Under the pieces are notes generated by a model that did no database searches, was not told the origin of the DNA, and saw nothing but the letters and a program-made list of their open reading frames with translations. Shown here in pieces: positions 6,069 through 11,752 of a DNA stretch of 11,752 nt. A program made the position numbers and the translations under genes. How positions within the stretch are numbered: the first letter of the stretch is position 1; each line of letters starts with the position of its first letter. Origin of the DNA: Bifidobacteriaceae bacterium (GTDB lineage Bacteria; Actinomycetota; Actinomycetes; Actinomycetales; WQXJ01); NCBI GenBank assembly GCA_031255075.1, contig JAIRTF010000267.1:1-11752 (forward strand). Direction: 5' to 3'.

Positions 6069-7336
6069 CCGGGGCGGGTGCGGCATCGGACGCCAAACTG
6101 ACAGTGGTGACGCCCTGGTACCCCAGCGGGGCCAAACCATATGCGGGCGGTTTTGTGCGCGACTGGTGCCAGGCGGCGGGCTTCGATCCGGGCAACGTGA
6201 CGGTGGTGCATCTCGAAGCCGTTGACCCGGGGGATACACGCGGCCCGGAGAGCCGCGGCGCCGCCGAGGGAACTATTCTGTGGAACCCAGTGCCTGTGTC
6301 CCCTCTGCTGGCCAGGGCCGCTGCCGCCCGCCAATACTTGGCCGCCGTTTCACCTCAAGCCCGCAGCGCTATCCAGGCAGCGGACCTGGTGGTGGCCCAT
6401 GTTGGGTTACCGGCCGGTTGGGTGGCGGCCCAGTTGGTCCAGCCGAAGCAACGTTTCGCAGTGGTTGAGCACGCCTCCTACCTGCCCGCGCTACTGGCTC
6501 ACCGTGAAGCCCGGGCGCTCTATTTGGAAGCCATTGCCCGGGCCGATGCCGCGTTGACCGCCGGCGCCGAGGCTGCGGCCCGCATCCGGCAGGTCGCCGA
6601 AACGCAGGCATCAAAGATTTGGGCAGTGGGCAATCCGCTGCGAGTTGACCAGATCACCTTCCGCGACCATTCGCTTGGCCAGCCGCTGATCCGGTGGTTG
6701 TACGTGGGCAACCTGGTGGCCTCCAAAGGCGTGTTCGGCCTGTTGAAGGCCTTTGCCAGGGCCAGCCGCGACTTGCCGGAAGCAACCTTGGAATTGGCCG
6801 GCCAAGGCGTGGATCTGGAGGCGTTGAAGAGCCGCGCGGACGGGCTGGGAGTGGCCGAGCGTGTTCGCTTCCTAGGAGCCGTGGACGTCGCCGGCCTGGG
6901 ACAGGCCTTTGACCGAGCCGATGTGTTGGTGCATCCATCACCAGGGGAGACCTTTGGGCTGGCACCAATCGAAGCCTTGGCGGCCGGTCTGCCGGTGGTC
7001 GCTGTCCGCAACGCCGGGACCAGCCAAACCCTGCCGCCGGCAGTGGCGGCTGGAAGGGCCCGCTTGGTGGCTTCGGCCCGGCGTTTGCCGGCGGCCATTG
7101 CCGGGCTGGGGCAGGCGCCGCAAGTAGATGGCGCGGCCGCTGCGGTGCGTCAAGAACTGGTTGAACGTTTCGGCCCGGCGGCCTTCGAAGACCTGCACCG
7201 GCGGCTGCTGGCAGGGCTGCCGCCGGCCAGGGGAGTGGACCCGGCAGCTGGAATCCGGCTGCCGCCGCGCTGGTTGGCACTGCCTACCTGGCGCGCGGCG
7301 GCCGGCCGGATTCGAGCCAAATTGACCTCCCGCTAG
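6065..7336 (+). CDS. Glycosyltransferase, GT-B fold, GT4 family (operon gene 3)
   Basis: A 423-aa GT4-type retaining glycosyltransferase. The N-lobe has VVTPWYPSG (14-22) and the glycine loop YAGGF (26-30), which contacts donor phosphates in this family. AHVGLPAGW (111-119) and EHASY (135-139) follow, where a histidine normally lines the active site. The C-lobe has VGNLVASKG (214-222, Lys221), FLGAVD (269-274) and HPSPGETFGLAPIEALAAG (290-308), which contains a textbook EX7E pair, Glu295 and Glu303. The C-terminus is alanine/arginine-rich and may lie against the membrane; no transmembrane helix is seen. Start GTG at 6065 overlaps the preceding stop (GTGA) with only a weak AGGCGAGA upstream, so translation probably depends on coupling. 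The sugar and acceptor are unknown. It ends 15 bp before the convergent alcohol dehydrogenase gene, and no terminator hairpin is visible between them. Confidence 0.87.
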   Translation: MTGAGAASDAKLTVVTPWYPSGAKPYAGGFVRDWCQAAGFDPGNVTVVHLEAVDPGDTRGPESRGAAEGTILWNPVPVSPLLARAAAARQYLAAVSPQARSAIQAADLVVAHVGLPAGWVAAQLVQPKQRFAVVEHASYLPALLAHREARALYLEAIARADAALTAGAEAAARIRQVAETQASKIWAVGNPLRVDQITFRDHSLGQPLIRWLYVGNLVASKGVFGLLKAFARASRDLPEATLELAGQGVDLEALKSRADGLGVAERVRFLGAVDVAGLGQAFDRADVLVHPSPGETFGLAPIEALAAGLPVVAVRNAGTSQTLPPAVAAGRARLVASARRLPAAIAGLGQAPQVDGAAAAVRQELVERFGPAAFEDLHRRLLAGLPPARGVDPAAGIRLPPRWLALPTWRAAAGRIRAKLTSR

Positions 7337-7351
7337 AGAGGCCGGTTCGAG

Positions 7352-8398
7352 CTACGGCTTGAGGACTGCGCGTCCTACGACTTTGCCTTCGTGGAGCCGG
7401 TGGTACACGCTGACGCCTTCTTCCAGCGGATACTCCTCGGTTTCCATGGAGATAACGCCACGGCGGGCCAGCGCCACCACGTCATACAGGTCGGAGCGGG
7501 TGCCGCCGAACGGTGTGAACACGTTGCAGGCGTAGGGGACCGCGCCAAAGCCAACTTTGGCAATGCCGCCGCCAATCCCGACAATGTTCCAGTCGCCCCG
7601 GACCTTGGTCAGTTTGGCGCCCAGGTCAATTGACGGCTGCACGCCGGCAAAGTCGAACACAACCTCAGCGCCTTGGCCGTGGGTCAGGTCTTTGACCAGG
7701 GTGACCGCGTCTTCATTGGATTTGACCGCGTAGTCCGCACCGAACTTCTTGGCCAGTTCGAGGTGCTTGTCAGAGATGTCCAAGGCGATGACCCGGGCCG
7801 GAGTCAGGTGCTTGATCAACTGGATGGCGATGTGCCCCAGGCCGCCCACACCGAACACAACGGCGTAGGAGTTGGCGTCCAGCTTGGCCCGCGAGTGCTG
7901 CAGTGCGTGATACGGCGTCAGTGCCGCATCGGTCAGGGGCGCTGCTTTGATCGGATCGAGGTCTTTGATCGGCACCAGGTAGCGGGCCCGGTCCACCAGC
8001 ATGTATTCGGCGGCGCCGCCGTCATGCCCCAGACCGGGTGGTGTGATGCCCTGGGCGCGAGCGTTGTAGCAGTAGTTCTCATAGCCTTCAGCACATTGAC
8101 GGCAAAGGCCGCAGCCCCATGCGCAGTAGACCAGCACATCTTCACCAATGGTGACCAGGTGCTTGACGCCTTCGCCGGCGTCCACCACGGTGCCGGCGCA
8201 TTCGTGGCTGAGAGTCATGGGAAGGGGATAGTTCAGCGCCGCCGCGAAGTGATTCATCACGGCTATGTCGCTGTGGCACAGACCAGCGGCTGTCACCTTT
8301 AACAGGATCTGACCTGGGCCGGGTTGGGGAATTGGAACCTCACGAAGTTCGGGCCATTCGCCTGGTTTAACCAGTTGGATCGCCTTCATTGTGGACAT
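7352..8398 (-). CDS. Zinc-dependent medium-chain alcohol dehydrogenase
   Basis: A 348-aa, full-length MDR-family alcohol dehydrogenase that interconverts alcohols and aldehydes or ketones with NAD(H) in the cytoplasm. Catalytic zinc ligands are Cys41 (GLCHSD) and His65, with Glu66 (SHECAG); Asp157 in LTDAALTPYHA is the likely third ligand, as in the bacterial secondary-alcohol/propanol-preferring group. The structural zinc loop has Cys96, Cys99, Cys102 and Cys110. The nucleotide fold is GVGGLG (183-188), with Asp207 at the end of the second strand favouring NAD+ over NADP+. ATG at 8398 has GAGGAG 6 nt upstream; a second ATG three codons later is less well spaced. Transcription is probably independent of lpdA, 181 bp upstream, since a hairpin follows lpdA. 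Exact substrate is not predictable. There is no obvious tie to the neighbouring glycosyltransferases. Confidence 0.9.
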   Translation of the reverse strand: MSTMKAIQLVKPGEWPELREVPIPQPGPGQILLKVTAAGLCHSDIAVMNHFAAALNYPLPMTLSHECAGTVVDAGEGVKHLVTIGEDVLVYCAWGCGLCRQCAEGYENYCYNARAQGITPPGLGHDGGAAEYMLVDRARYLVPIKDLDPIKAAPLTDAALTPYHALQHSRAKLDANSYAVVFGVGGLGHIAIQLIKHLTPARVIALDISDKHLELAKKFGADYAVKSNEDAVTLVKDLTHGQGAEVVFDFAGVQPSIDLGAKLTKVRGDWNIVGIGGGIAKVGFGAVPYACNVFTPFGGTRSDLYDVVALARRGVISMETEEYPLEEGVSVYHRLHEGKVVGRAVLKP

Positions 8399-8551
8399 AG
8401 ATTGCTCCTCGAAATAGTTGGGGTACCGCTGCTATGGGGCGGTTCGCATCAACCATACCGACCGTCTGCCAAATGCGACCATAAAGCCAGCCGGTTAGTT
8501 GGTCGCCGTGCCGCACCACTGGAGACTTGCGGGCGCCTGGCTCAGGTCAGA
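8399..8551. other. Intergenic leader upstream of the alcohol dehydrogenase gene
   Basis: No gene is seen. The minus strand carries the GAGGAG ribosome site (8410-8405). TATGGT occurs twice (8457-8452 and 8483-8478) and could serve as a -10, but neither copy has a recognisable -35. GGTTCGCAT (8441-8449) and ATGCGACC (8473-8480) form an imperfect inverted repeat with one extra base, a possible regulator site. These assignments are tentative. Confidence 0.3.
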
Positions 8552-8579
8552 TCAGCGGGTCCCAGCACTTGGGAGCTGA
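8552..8579 (-). terminator. Candidate hairpin terminator directly after lpdA
   Basis: On the minus strand, immediately after the TAG of lpdA, TCAGC TCCCA pairs with TGGGA and, after a CCC bulge, GCTGA. That gives a 10-bp stem with a 5-nt loop. There is no T-run behind it, so it would be an atypical, U-tail-less terminator of the kind proposed in actinobacteria, or simply a 3'-end stabilising stem. Confidence 0.4.
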
Positions 8580-9992
8580 CTAATAGGTGATGGCGGATTC
8601 GCCGTCGTGGCGGTGAAGCTGGCGGGCTGCTTCAGCAATCGAGCCGGTCAGAGAGGGGTACACGGTGAAAGATTCAGCAAACTGGTCAGCCGTCAGCTTG
8701 TTCTTGACCGCCACCGAAAGCGAATGGATCAGCTCTGATGCCCACCGGGAAACAACCACTCCGCCAACAATGATGTTGGTGGTGGGCAGGCAGAAGATTT
8801 TGACGAAACCTTGGCTGAGCCCCTTCATTTTGGCGCGGGCGTTGCCGCGCAGTGGCAGACAAACCGACCGGACGTTGACGGCTCCGGAATCCACCTCTGC
8901 CTGGGTTACCCCAACGGTGGCGATCTCCGGCGCGGTGAACACGTTGGAAGCGACCTCTTTGAGGTTAAGTGGGGTGACGGCATCGCCCAAGGAATGCCAC
9001 ATGGCGATGCGGCCTTGCATGGCCGCCACGGATGCCAAAGCGAAACTGTCGGTGCAGTCCCCGGCAGCGTAAACGCCCCGCACCGAGGTGCGCGAAACGC
9101 GGTCAACGCTGATCCGCCCGGAGCTGGTCATGTCCACGCCCAGTTCTTCCAGGCCAATGCCGTGTGTGTTGGGGATGGCCCCAACCGCCATCAGGCAGTG
9201 GGAGCCCTCAATTTCGCGGCCGTCTTCCAAGCTGACTACAACGCCTGATCCCTTCCGTTGGGCGCTGACGGCACGGGCGTCGTTGTAGATGGCGATGCCG
9301 CGCTCCTCGAACGCGGATTGGATCAACGCGGCGGCGTCCGGGTCTTGCGAGGGCAGCACTTGGTGGCGTGAGGAGATCAAAGTCACCTCTACGCCCAGGG
9401 CTCGGTAGGCCGAGGCGAATTCGGCGCCAGTCACCCCGGAGCCAACAATTACCAGCCGCTCCGGCAGGGTGTCCATGTCATAGATCTGGGCCCAGGTGAA
9501 GATCCGTTCGCCATCTGGCCGGCCGGCCGGCAGTTCGCGTGGCCGGGCGCCGGTGGCGATCAGCAACACGTCAGCGGGCAGCACCTCATCTCCCGATTCG
9601 GTGGAGGCGATGATCAAGGACTTGGTGGCGCAACGGGCTGTGCCGTGGACTACTCGCACGCCTTCCTGGCGCAGCCGGCGGTCAATGTCTTGGCTTTGGG
9701 CTTGGGCCAGTTCCCTGATCCGTTGGTGAACTTGGGACATGTTCACTTGGATGGCTCCGGCCAAATCGGAGGAGCCATCGGCCAGGCGCAGTCCCAATGT
9801 GCCGGCCCCGCGCAGACGGGTCATGACCTCCGCCACGGCGGACAGCGTCTTGGAGGGCACCACATCTGTCAGCACCGCAGAGCCGCCCAAGCCACGGCGC
9901 TCCACCAGGGTGACGTTTCCACCTAGTTGTTTGCCCACCAGGGCCGCTTCGTATCCACCCGGTCCGCCGCCTATGATCACCACGTTAGTCAT
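8580..9992 (-). CDS. lpdA: LpdA-like NAD(P)H:quinone oxidoreductase (flavoprotein disulfide reductase fold, no redox disulfide)
   Basis: A 470-aa FAD-dependent pyridine nucleotide oxidoreductase. FAD-binding GGGPGGYEAA is at 8-17, ATGARP at 146-151, NAD(P)-binding GSGVTGAEFA at 184-193 and the second FAD contact YAAGDCT at 308-314. A lipoamide dehydrogenase dimerisation domain follows from about 345. Where lipoamide dehydrogenase has its CxxxxC pair, this protein reads GGSAVLTDVVPSK (36-48) with no cysteine. The C-terminal catalytic His-x-x-x-x-Glu is replaced by VYPSLTGSIAEAAR (444-457). Both changes match the mycobacterial LpdA (Rv3303c) group, reported to reduce quinones, so dihydrolipoamide dehydrogenase activity is not expected. 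ATG at 9992 is chosen because the glycine-rich FAD motif normally starts within a few residues; an open extension to 10055 would overlap the divergent msrAB. The ribosome site GGGGGA is 12 nt away, longer than ideal. Confidence 0.88.
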   Translation of the reverse strand: MTNVVIIGGGPGGYEAALVGKQLGGNVTLVERRGLGGSAVLTDVVPSKTLSAVAEVMTRLRGAGTLGLRLADGSSDLAGAIQVNMSQVHQRIRELAQAQSQDIDRRLRQEGVRVVHGTARCATKSLIIASTESGDEVLPADVLLIATGARPRELPAGRPDGERIFTWAQIYDMDTLPERLVIVGSGVTGAEFASAYRALGVEVTLISSRHQVLPSQDPDAAALIQSAFEERGIAIYNDARAVSAQRKGSGVVVSLEDGREIEGSHCLMAVGAIPNTHGIGLEELGVDMTSSGRISVDRVSRTSVRGVYAAGDCTDSFALASVAAMQGRIAMWHSLGDAVTPLNLKEVASNVFTAPEIATVGVTQAEVDSGAVNVRSVCLPLRGNARAKMKGLSQGFVKIFCLPTTNIIVGGVVVSRWASELIHSLSVAVKNKLTADQFAESFTVYPSLTGSIAEAARQLHRHDGESAITY

Positions 9993-10041
9993 GACACAAG
10001 ATTTTCCCCCATCTGCGGGGAGGCTCAGACCAGGAGGCATT
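9993..10041. promoter_or_regulatory. Compact 49-bp divergent region between lpdA and msrAB
   Basis: Only 49 bp separate the two start codons, so at least one promoter must reach into the opposite gene or be very close to its start. CCCC and GGGG arms (10006-10020 area) flank ATCTG as a small dyad that also serves lpdA as a purine-rich ribosome site. No clear -35/-10 pair could be placed on either strand. Shared control of the two redox genes is inferred from position only. Confidence 0.35.
10032..10037 (+). promoter_or_regulatory. Ribosome binding site AGGAGG deciding the msrAB start
   Basis: AGGAGG lies 4 nt before the GTG at 10042. The reading frame is open for 300 nt further upstream, but that part is antisense to lpdA and unlike MsrA, so this site settles the start. 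Confidence 0.75.
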
Positions 10042-11031
10042 GTGACGAAGGACATCTATTTGGCCGGTGGTTGCTTTTGGGGTCTCCAAAAGTACCTGTC
10101 TTTGTTGCCTGGCGTGGTCGCCACCGAGTCTGGCTATGCCAACGGCCCCGCCCCCGGTCCGGTCTCCTATCAGCAGGTTTGCGAGGGTTCTGGTCATGTG
10201 GAGACGGTCAAGCTGACCTACCGCCCCCAAGTGGCGCCGCTGCGGTTCTATTTGGAGCGCTTCTTCGAGGTGATAGATCCGCTGTCCGTCAACCGCCAGG
10301 GTGGCGATGTTGGGCCGCAATACCGGACCGGCATCTACTGGACTGATCCAGCCGACCAATTGGAAGTCGAATTGGAGTTGGCGGCCTTGGGCCGCCGGTT
10401 GGGCCGGACACCTGCGGTTGAGTCAGGCCTGTTGGAAGGCTACTTCCCAGCAGAGGAGTACCACCAGGACTACCTGGACAAGAATCCGGGCGGCTACTGC
10501 CACATTCCACAGGTGGCTTTCGCCCGGGCGGCCGCCGCCCAGCCAGCGCCGGCCGCGCCTGGGCCACAGCCGCCTGACCCTCAGCGCCTGGCAGGATTGA
10601 GCGAGTTGCAGCGGGCCGTCACTCGGGACGGTGCCACCGAAGCGCCGTTCACGGGCGAATACGATCAGCATTTCGAGCCCGGTATCTATGTCGATGTGAC
10701 CAGCGGCGATCCGTTGTTTGTCTCGGCCCAGAAATTTGATTCCGGCTGTGGTTGGCCGGCTTTCGCCAAACCGGTCAGCCAGGCAGCTATCACCGAACTG
10801 GAAGACACTTCCTTTGGCCGGGTCCGTACCGAAGTTCGTTCGGCCGGGTCTGGTGCTCATCTGGGACATGTCTTCGATGACGGACCGGCAGAACTGGGCG
10901 GCCTGCGGTATTGCATCAATTCGGCAGCCTTGGAGTTTGTGCCCAAGGCGGAGATGGCCAGCCGGGGATACGGCCAATACCTGCCAATGCTGGACCAATT
11001 GACTGACCCAAACGGACCCAGCCACTCATAG
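10042..11031 (+). CDS. msrAB: Bifunctional methionine sulfoxide reductase MsrA-MsrB fusion
   Basis: A 329-aa fusion repairing both stereoisomers of oxidised methionine: MsrA reduces the S form, MsrB the R form. The MsrA domain (about 1-158) has the nucleophile Cys11 in GGCFWG, GHVE (51-54), and Cys153 in NPGGYCHI as probable resolving cysteine; Cys47 is also present. A proline/alanine linker follows (about 160-182). The MsrB domain (about 184-316) has FDSGCGWPAF (232-241), with Cys236 as probable resolving cysteine, GHLGHVF-like AHLGHVFDD (272-280) and catalytic Cys291 in RYCINS. The two CxxC zinc pairs of many MsrB proteins are absent (VDVTSG at 217-222; RSAGSG at 266-271), so this is a zinc-free MsrB. 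There is no signal peptide, so it is cytoplasmic and probably thioredoxin-recycled. It is divergent from lpdA; GTG start with AGGAGG. Confidence 0.95.
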   Translation: MTKDIYLAGGCFWGLQKYLSLLPGVVATESGYANGPAPGPVSYQQVCEGSGHVETVKLTYRPQVAPLRFYLERFFEVIDPLSVNRQGGDVGPQYRTGIYWTDPADQLEVELELAALGRRLGRTPAVESGLLEGYFPAEEYHQDYLDKNPGGYCHIPQVAFARAAAAQPAPAAPGPQPPDPQRLAGLSELQRAVTRDGATEAPFTGEYDQHFEPGIYVDVTSGDPLFVSAQKFDSGCGWPAFAKPVSQAAITELEDTSFGRVRTEVRSAGSGAHLGHVFDDGPAELGGLRYCINSAALEFVPKAEMASRGYGQYLPMLDQLTDPNGPSHS

Positions 11032-11040
11032 CGCACCCCT

Positions 11041-11068
11041 GTGAAATCGCGGTCGGCCCCGGTAGGGT
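11041..11068 (+). promoter_or_regulatory. Candidate promoter for the right-edge gene, possibly leaderless
   Basis: GTGAAA (11041-11046), a 16-bp spacer and TAGGGT (11063-11068) form a plausible actinobacterial promoter. The -10 ends only 6 nt before the ATG at 11075, so transcription would begin at or next to the start codon and give a leaderless message. The same AGGG could instead be a weak Shine-Dalgarno site if the gene is read from an msrAB transcript. The sequence does not decide between these. Confidence 0.3.
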
Positions 11069-11074
11069 TGGGCA

Positions 11075-11752
11075 ATGGCGCTGTTCAAGAAGCGGTCCCC
11101 CGAGCCTGAGCCCGAGCCCCGCAAACCCTCTCCCAATGCAGACAATTCAACCTCTCCCGATCAGGCAGCCGCGACAATCGGACCCCTGGCCAGCCTCGAC
11201 CAGGAACAAAGCCGATGGCTGGTGACACGCTTCATGGCCGCCATGGAGGCGGGCGGCTTTCCGATTGAGGAGGTCAGTTCCGATGGCGCCCTCAAAGCCG
11301 CCAACGGGTTTACCTACCACCTTGACGATCTGGCCCAAAGGCTCGCCCTGGAGCCCGCCAAAGAATGGGACTGGGTGGTTAAGCGCCATATGGACGCCAT
11401 GATGACCAACCTCAGAGGTGAGTCCGCGACCCCTCAACAGATCATGTGCTACATCGCGCCGCGCCTGGTGCACCTGCAGGCTGCCCCGCCTGAAGCTCAG
11501 GAGTCGATCGCCGCCTACGGCCGGGAGATCGCGCCGAACCTGCACGTCATCGCTTGCCTTGACCTGCCGCTCATGGCCGAGATGCTGTTTTCAGACGAAT
11601 CGTTGGAGCCGCTGGGCGGCTGGCAGCTGCTGTATCCGCATGCGCTGGGCAATCTGCGCAAGTTGCCGGGCCCGGTGCTGCACAACCTGATGGATGTTGG
11701 CGAGATGCAGGGCGTCTTCCACGCTTGGGAGAGCCAGGCACAGGACTACTTC
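11075..11752 (+). CDS. Uncharacterised protein, partial (C-terminus beyond right edge)
   Basis: 226 codons are open from ATG at 11075 to the window end without a stop. The N-terminus is short and basic (MALFKKRS), followed by a charged, proline-rich tail with an EPEPEP run (10-15) up to about residue 35. The rest looks like a soluble alpha/beta protein without signal peptide or membrane helix. Notable segments are YHLDDLAQRL (81-90), WDWVVKRHMDAM (98-109), an apparent strand-turn LHVIACLDLP (156-165) and YPHALGNLRKLPG (187-199). The pattern loosely recalls a family of uncharacterised actinobacterial cytosolic proteins, but I cannot name a domain. It lies 43 bp after msrAB on the same strand, so it may be co-transcribed with it. 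That it is a real gene is supported by amphipathic composition and by its frame staying open to the edge; its function is unknown. Confidence 0.7.
   Translation, partial: MALFKKRSPEPEPEPRKPSPNADNSTSPDQAAATIGPLASLDQEQSRWLVTRFMAAMEAGGFPIEEVSSDGALKAANGFTYHLDDLAQRLALEPAKEWDWVVKRHMDAMMTNLRGESATPQQIMCYIAPRLVHLQAAPPEAQESIAAYGREIAPNLHVIACLDLPLMAEMLFSDESLEPLGGWQLLYPHALGNLRKLPGPVLHNLMDVGEMQGVFHAWESQAQDYF

Noticed and set aside
7337..7351. Bidirectional terminator between the glycosyltransferase operon and the alcohol dehydrogenase
   Set aside because: Only a 4-bp GCCG/CGGC pairing can be drawn across the 15-bp gap, with no T-runs on either strand.
9739..10041. Upstream extension of msrAB
   Set aside because: Antisense to lpdA and unrelated to MsrA; GTG at 10042 has AGGAGG and places the GGCFWG motif at the normal position near the N-terminus.
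9993..10055. 21-codon N-terminal extension of lpdA
   Set aside because: It would overlap the msrAB start and add residues before the FAD motif that this family does not have; ATG at 9992 fits better.

Overview
The window looks like chromosomal DNA from a high-GC Gram-positive bacterium (Actinomycetota). The evidence is GC-rich coding sequence, frequent GTG and TTG starts with clear Shine-Dalgarno sites, long antisense shadow frames typical of such genomes, and a flavoprotein of the type mycobacteria call LpdA. I cannot name a genus. No rRNA, tRNA, CRISPR array, insertion sequence or phage gene is visible.

Layout: (1) 1-384, minus: start of a secreted protein with glycine/aspartate-rich calcium-binding (RTX-type) nonapeptide repeats, cut by the left edge. 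(2) 385-636: non-coding, with a 22-bp inverted repeat close to that gene's start. (3) 637-1932, minus: a UDP-sugar dehydrogenase of the UDP-N-acetylmannosamine dehydrogenase type. (4) 1933-2040: a 108-bp divergent regulatory region. (5) 2041-7336, plus: three GT-B (GT4-like) glycosyltransferase genes linked by two 4-bp GTGA stop/start overlaps, so almost certainly one translationally coupled operon. The middle protein is unusually large (845 aa), with about 450 residues in front of its glycosyltransferase domain. (6) 7352-8398, minus: a zinc-dependent medium-chain alcohol dehydrogenase, convergent with the glycosyltransferase operon. (7) 8580-9992, minus: an LpdA-like NAD(P)H:quinone oxidoreductase without the redox disulfide of true lipoamide dehydrogenases. 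(8) 10042-11031, plus: a fused methionine sulfoxide reductase MsrA-MsrB, divergent from lpdA across only 49 bp. (9) 11075 to the right edge, plus: the first 226 codons of an unrecognised protein.

Two functional themes emerge. The left half is probably part of a cell-surface or exported glycan locus: an activated uronic-type sugar donor enzyme beside three coupled glycosyltransferases. The right half is redox and oxidative-damage metabolism (quinone reductase, methionine sulfoxide repair, alcohol dehydrogenase). The most unfamiliar elements are the three-part 845-aa glycosyltransferase and the truncated protein at the right edge. No complete novel system can be demonstrated from sequence alone.
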